Source of the DNA: CBDCDJ01 sp965215355
Lineage (GTDB): Bacteria; Deinococcota; Deinococci; Deinococcales; Trueperaceae
Reading direction: 5' to 3'
Assembly: GCA_965215355.1 (NCBI GenBank)
Contig: CBDCDJ010000007.1
Location: 1,984,001 to 2,048,000 of the forward strand
Length of the DNA stretch: 64,000 nt
A program made the position numbers and the translations under genes. Of the stretch, positions 61,771-64,000 are shown piece by piece (the stretch's first letter is position 1; each line of letters opens with the position of its first letter). A model generated the notes under the pieces. It had not been told where the DNA came from, searched no databases, and saw only the letters and a program-made list of their open reading frames with translations.

Positions 61771-64000
61771 CTACTTCCCAAAAATATTCGGCAACTCGTC
61801 CATGTCCACCAGCACGTCGCGCGGTTTGCTGCCGACGTGGCCGCCGACGACGCCCAAAGCTTCCAACGAGTCCATGAGTTTGCCGGCTCGAGCGTGCCCC
61901 ACGCTCAAACGCCGCTGCAAGCGCGACACGCTGCCCTGGCCCTCGTTGATGACGAGTTCGGCGGCCTCGCGCAGCTTGTCGTCGTTCCAGTCGATGAGGC
62001 CGCTCGCCTCGGATTCGTGGAGCGACGGCGGGTCGAAGTCGGTGCCGTAAGCCTCGCCGAAGTCGTCGTCGAAGTATTGGCGGCGCAAAAACGCGCTCAG
62101 CGCGGCGATTTCGCTCTCGTCGATGTAGGGGCCTTGCAGACGCGCGGCCTTGACCATGCCGGGCTGGTAAAAAAGCATGTCGCCCATGCCGATAAGCCGT
62201 TCGGCCCCCATCGAGTCGAGGATGGTGCGCGAGTCGTGGCTCGAGGACACCGCGAACGCCATCCGCGCCGGGACGTTCACTTTGATGAGCGAGGTCAGGA
62301 TGTCCACCGAAGGGCGCTGCGTCGCCAGGATGAGGTGCATCCCGGTCGCCCGCGCCATCTGCGCCAGGCGCATAATCGCCGACTCGACCTCTTTCGGACT
62401 CGTAATCATCAGGTCGGCCAACTCATCGATGATGATGACGATGAAGGGCATCTCGGGCATGTCCAGGTTGCGCGCTTTTTCGTTGTACTGGTCGAGATTC
62501 TTCGCGCCGATTTTGCTCATCATCTTGTAGCGGCGCTCCATGTGGGCGACCGCGCCCAACAGCACGCCGGAGGCGTCGTTGGGATTGGTCACTACCGGTT
62601 GCAGCATGTGTGGGATGCCGTCGAACGGGGTGAGTTCGACCATCTTCGGGTCGATCATCAAGAATCTCAGTTCGGTCGGCAAAAACTTGTACAACAGGCT
62701 GCCGACGAGCGTGTTCACCGCGACCGACTTGCCCGAGCCGGTCGAGCCGGCGATGAGCAGGTGCGGCATCCGGGCCAGGTCGGCGACGACCATGTCGCCG
62801 TCGATGGACTTGCCCAGGATGAGCGGCAAGCGCGCGCGGCTGCGTTTGAAGCCGCCCGCTTCCGCCGCCTCGCGAAAACGGATGAGGTCGCGGTTGGCGT
62901 TGGGAACTTCCAAACCGATGACGCTCTTGCCTGGAATCGGCGCTTCGATGCGCACCGAGCCCACCGCCATCGCCAGCGCCAAGTCGTCGGAGAGGTTGGC
63001 GAAACGGCTGATTTTTTCGCCCGGCGCGGGCTCGACCTCGAAGCGGGTGACGGTCGGGCCGCGCACCGAGGCCACCACGCGCCCGGTGAGCCCGAAGTTG
63101 GCGAGGGTTTCGTCGATTTTGCGCACCCTCGCCTGCACTTCCTTCGCCAACAGCGCCGGGTCTTCGCCGTGGCGCTGGGCCGCTTCCAAAAGGTCCGTCG
63201 CCGGAAGCTGGATGGGAATGCCGCCGACGGCGGGGATGGCGGGCTGCGGCTCGTTTTCGTCGTCCAGAAGCTCCAAGGGGTCCAGAGGGTCTGTAGGAAC
63301 AGCCTCGAGCCCCATCGTCTCATCAACATCAGCGCCGGATTCGTCGGCGAAGTCTTCCCCCGCCTCTTCTCTCGGTGAGGTGTCGGCCTCGAGTTCGGCC
63401 TCGAACTCGACGTCGCCCGGAATGGGTCCCGCACGCGCCTTGAGTTCGGCGCTGTCCAGGGCTTGCTGCCAACCCGCGAGCTGCACCAGCACCTCACGGC
63501 CCTTACTGCGGAGTTCTTTGGCAAGGGTTTCGCCATAGTCGGCAAGTTCTTCCGCCGAGAACTCGGCGCGCAGGCGCGCGTGTTTGCCGACCAAACTGCG
63601 CCAGGGCTCGAGCGTGTCGGCGTAAGTTTCCAGGGCCGCGGCGTCGGCGGCGAAGTGCCGGTACAGCTCGACGCGCTTGTTGTGCTCGTCGGAAGCCTTG
63701 ACCAAGTCGCGGGGGCGCATGTCTTTGAGGGCGGCGTCGGCCAGGTCGCGCTCGCGCAGCGCGCGGCGGTGCCGCTCGGCGAGGGCGGTCAGGTCGAGGG
63801 CGAGCGTTTTGCGCACGCCGTCGAGGGCTTTGGCGGGCGGGCCGGACTCGGTAACAGGGTCGTCGAAACTGGCTTTGATGCGTTTGACGAGCGCGGAAAA
63901 GTCCGGCACGCCTTCGCCGCGCAAGTAGACCGAGAGTTCCTTGGCGCGGTCTCGAGCGAAGTCGGCGACCGCACCCTGCCAGGCGTGCAGGTCGTGGTCG
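61771..64000 (-). CDS. ftsK: DNA translocase FtsK/SpoIIIE (5' end beyond the window)
   Basis: At least 742 residues; the frame is open to base 64000, so the membrane N-terminus lies outside. A linker with helical and acidic parts (to about residue 250 of the visible protein) precedes the motor: RVRKIDETLANFGLTGRVVA (alpha), VIGLEVPNANRDLIRFREAA, Walker A AGSTGSGKSVAVNTL and Walker B FIVIIIDELADLMI (beta), then the gamma winged helix that reads KOPS-like sites (VSRLQRRLSVGHARAGKLMD, SLEALGVVGGHV). It ends SKPRDVLVDMDELPNIFGK. FtsK pumps chromosomes at the septum and activates dif recombination. The last 61 bases are duplicated at 60932-60992. Confidence 0.96.
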   Translation of the reverse strand, partial: DHDLHAWQGAVADFARDRAKELSVYLRGEGVPDFSALVKRIKASFDDPVTESGPPAKALDGVRKTLALDLTALAERHRRALRERDLADAALKDMRPRDLVKASDEHNKRVELYRHFAADAAALETYADTLEPWRSLVGKHARLRAEFSAEELADYGETLAKELRSKGREVLVQLAGWQQALDSAELKARAGPIPGDVEFEAELEADTSPREEAGEDFADESGADVDETMGLEAVPTDPLDPLELLDDENEPQPAIPAVGGIPIQLPATDLLEAAQRHGEDPALLAKEVQARVRKIDETLANFGLTGRVVASVRGPTVTRFEVEPAPGEKISRFANLSDDLALAMAVGSVRIEAPIPGKSVIGLEVPNANRDLIRFREAAEAGGFKRSRARLPLILGKSIDGDMVVADLARMPHLLIAGSTGSGKSVAVNTLVGSLLYKFLPTELRFLMIDPKMVELTPFDGIPHMLQPVVTNPNDASGVLLGAVAHMERRYKMMSKIGAKNLDQYNEKARNLDMPEMPFIVIIIDELADLMITSPKEVESAIMRLAQMARATGMHLILATQRPSVDILTSLIKVNVPARMAFAVSSSHDSRTILDSMGAERLIGMGDMLFYQPGMVKAARLQGPYIDESEIAALSAFLRRQYFDDDFGEAYGTDFDPPSLHESEASGLIDWNDDKLREAAELVINEGQGSVSRLQRRLSVGHARAGKLMDSLEALGVVGGHVGSKPRDVLVDMDELPNIFGK

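Noticed and set aside
61717..63378. 553-codon open frame on the plus strand opposite ftsK
   Set aside because: Antisense shadow; ftsK has all catalytic motifs in the other strand.

Overview
The window looks like chromosomal DNA from a high-GC member of the Deinococcota (Deinococcus-Thermus), probably a Truepera-like lineage. The pointers are envelope-transport genes of the OstA/LptD/LptF type, an operon rimP-nusA-ylxR-infB close to a fused secDF, several genes with a TANNNT -10 box only 6-8 bases before the start codon (leaderless style), and a variant glmS-ribozyme leader of the kind described for this phylum. Genus-level placement is inference. No rRNA and no CRISPR array are present; one tRNA (Trp) is.

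Layout. 1-354: 5' part of a nicotinate phosphoribosyltransferase gene on the minus strand. 532-6932: plus-strand run with two overlapping M16 peptidase subunits, an OstA-like protein, a large LptD-like outer-membrane protein and an LptF/LptG permease. 7057-9246: RelA/SpoT. 9246-10990: accessory stretch with a 136-bp inverted-repeat element, a glycosyltransferase and a decayed TnsA gene next to the 3' end of glmS, the classical Tn7 attachment position. 10991-17176 (minus): glmS with a long ribozyme-like leader, a CvpA-like gene, pheT and pheS, the last with its own promoter and attenuator-like terminator. 17541-19113: a small gene, an IS200/IS605 transposase and a conserved hypothetical. 19239-21658: a DUF4384/PEGA secreted protein and a class V aminotransferase. 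21906-28530 (minus): secDF, a small secreted protein, infB, ylxR, nusA, rimP. 28803-33051: a secreted Zn-protease-like protein, Hsp20, a GH1 beta-glucosidase and a DMT exporter.

33052-37900 is a decayed accessory region: miniature elements, a broken gene, a lower-GC secreted protein with an overlapping leader ORF, a truncated membrane gene interrupted by an ISL3-like element (itself holding a nested 276-bp MITE with a 9-bp target duplication), tRNA-Trp, and a truncated oligoendopeptidase F gene. 38022-47475 returns to housekeeping and stress genes: a DMT transporter, Hsp33 with an extra zinc ribbon, a BlaI/M56 regulator pair whose M56 gene has an in-frame TGA, coaD, meaB, recX, holA, a Ser/Thr kinase and a GNAT enzyme.

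47493-54764: a flavin amine oxidase, then a sucrose/fructan-type uptake and hydrolysis operon (LacI regulator, binding protein, two permeases, GH32). 55081-59852: two divergent transcription units (SolA-like FAD oxidase plus double SnoaL protein; cupin, alpha/beta hydrolase, HpcH/HpaI aldolase) that look like one small uncharacterised catabolic locus. 59860-61768: a DUF4062 protein of lower GC and a PIN/ribbon-helix-helix toxin-antitoxin pair, with a duplicated ftsK 3' end beside them. 61771-64000: ftsK, running off the right edge.

The strongest items for follow-up are the Tn7-like relic at glmS, the variant glmS ribozyme, the ftsK-tail duplication around the toxin-antitoxin pair with its neighbouring DUF4062 gene, and terminator-like hairpins in the leaders of pheST, rimP-nusA-infB and hsp33.
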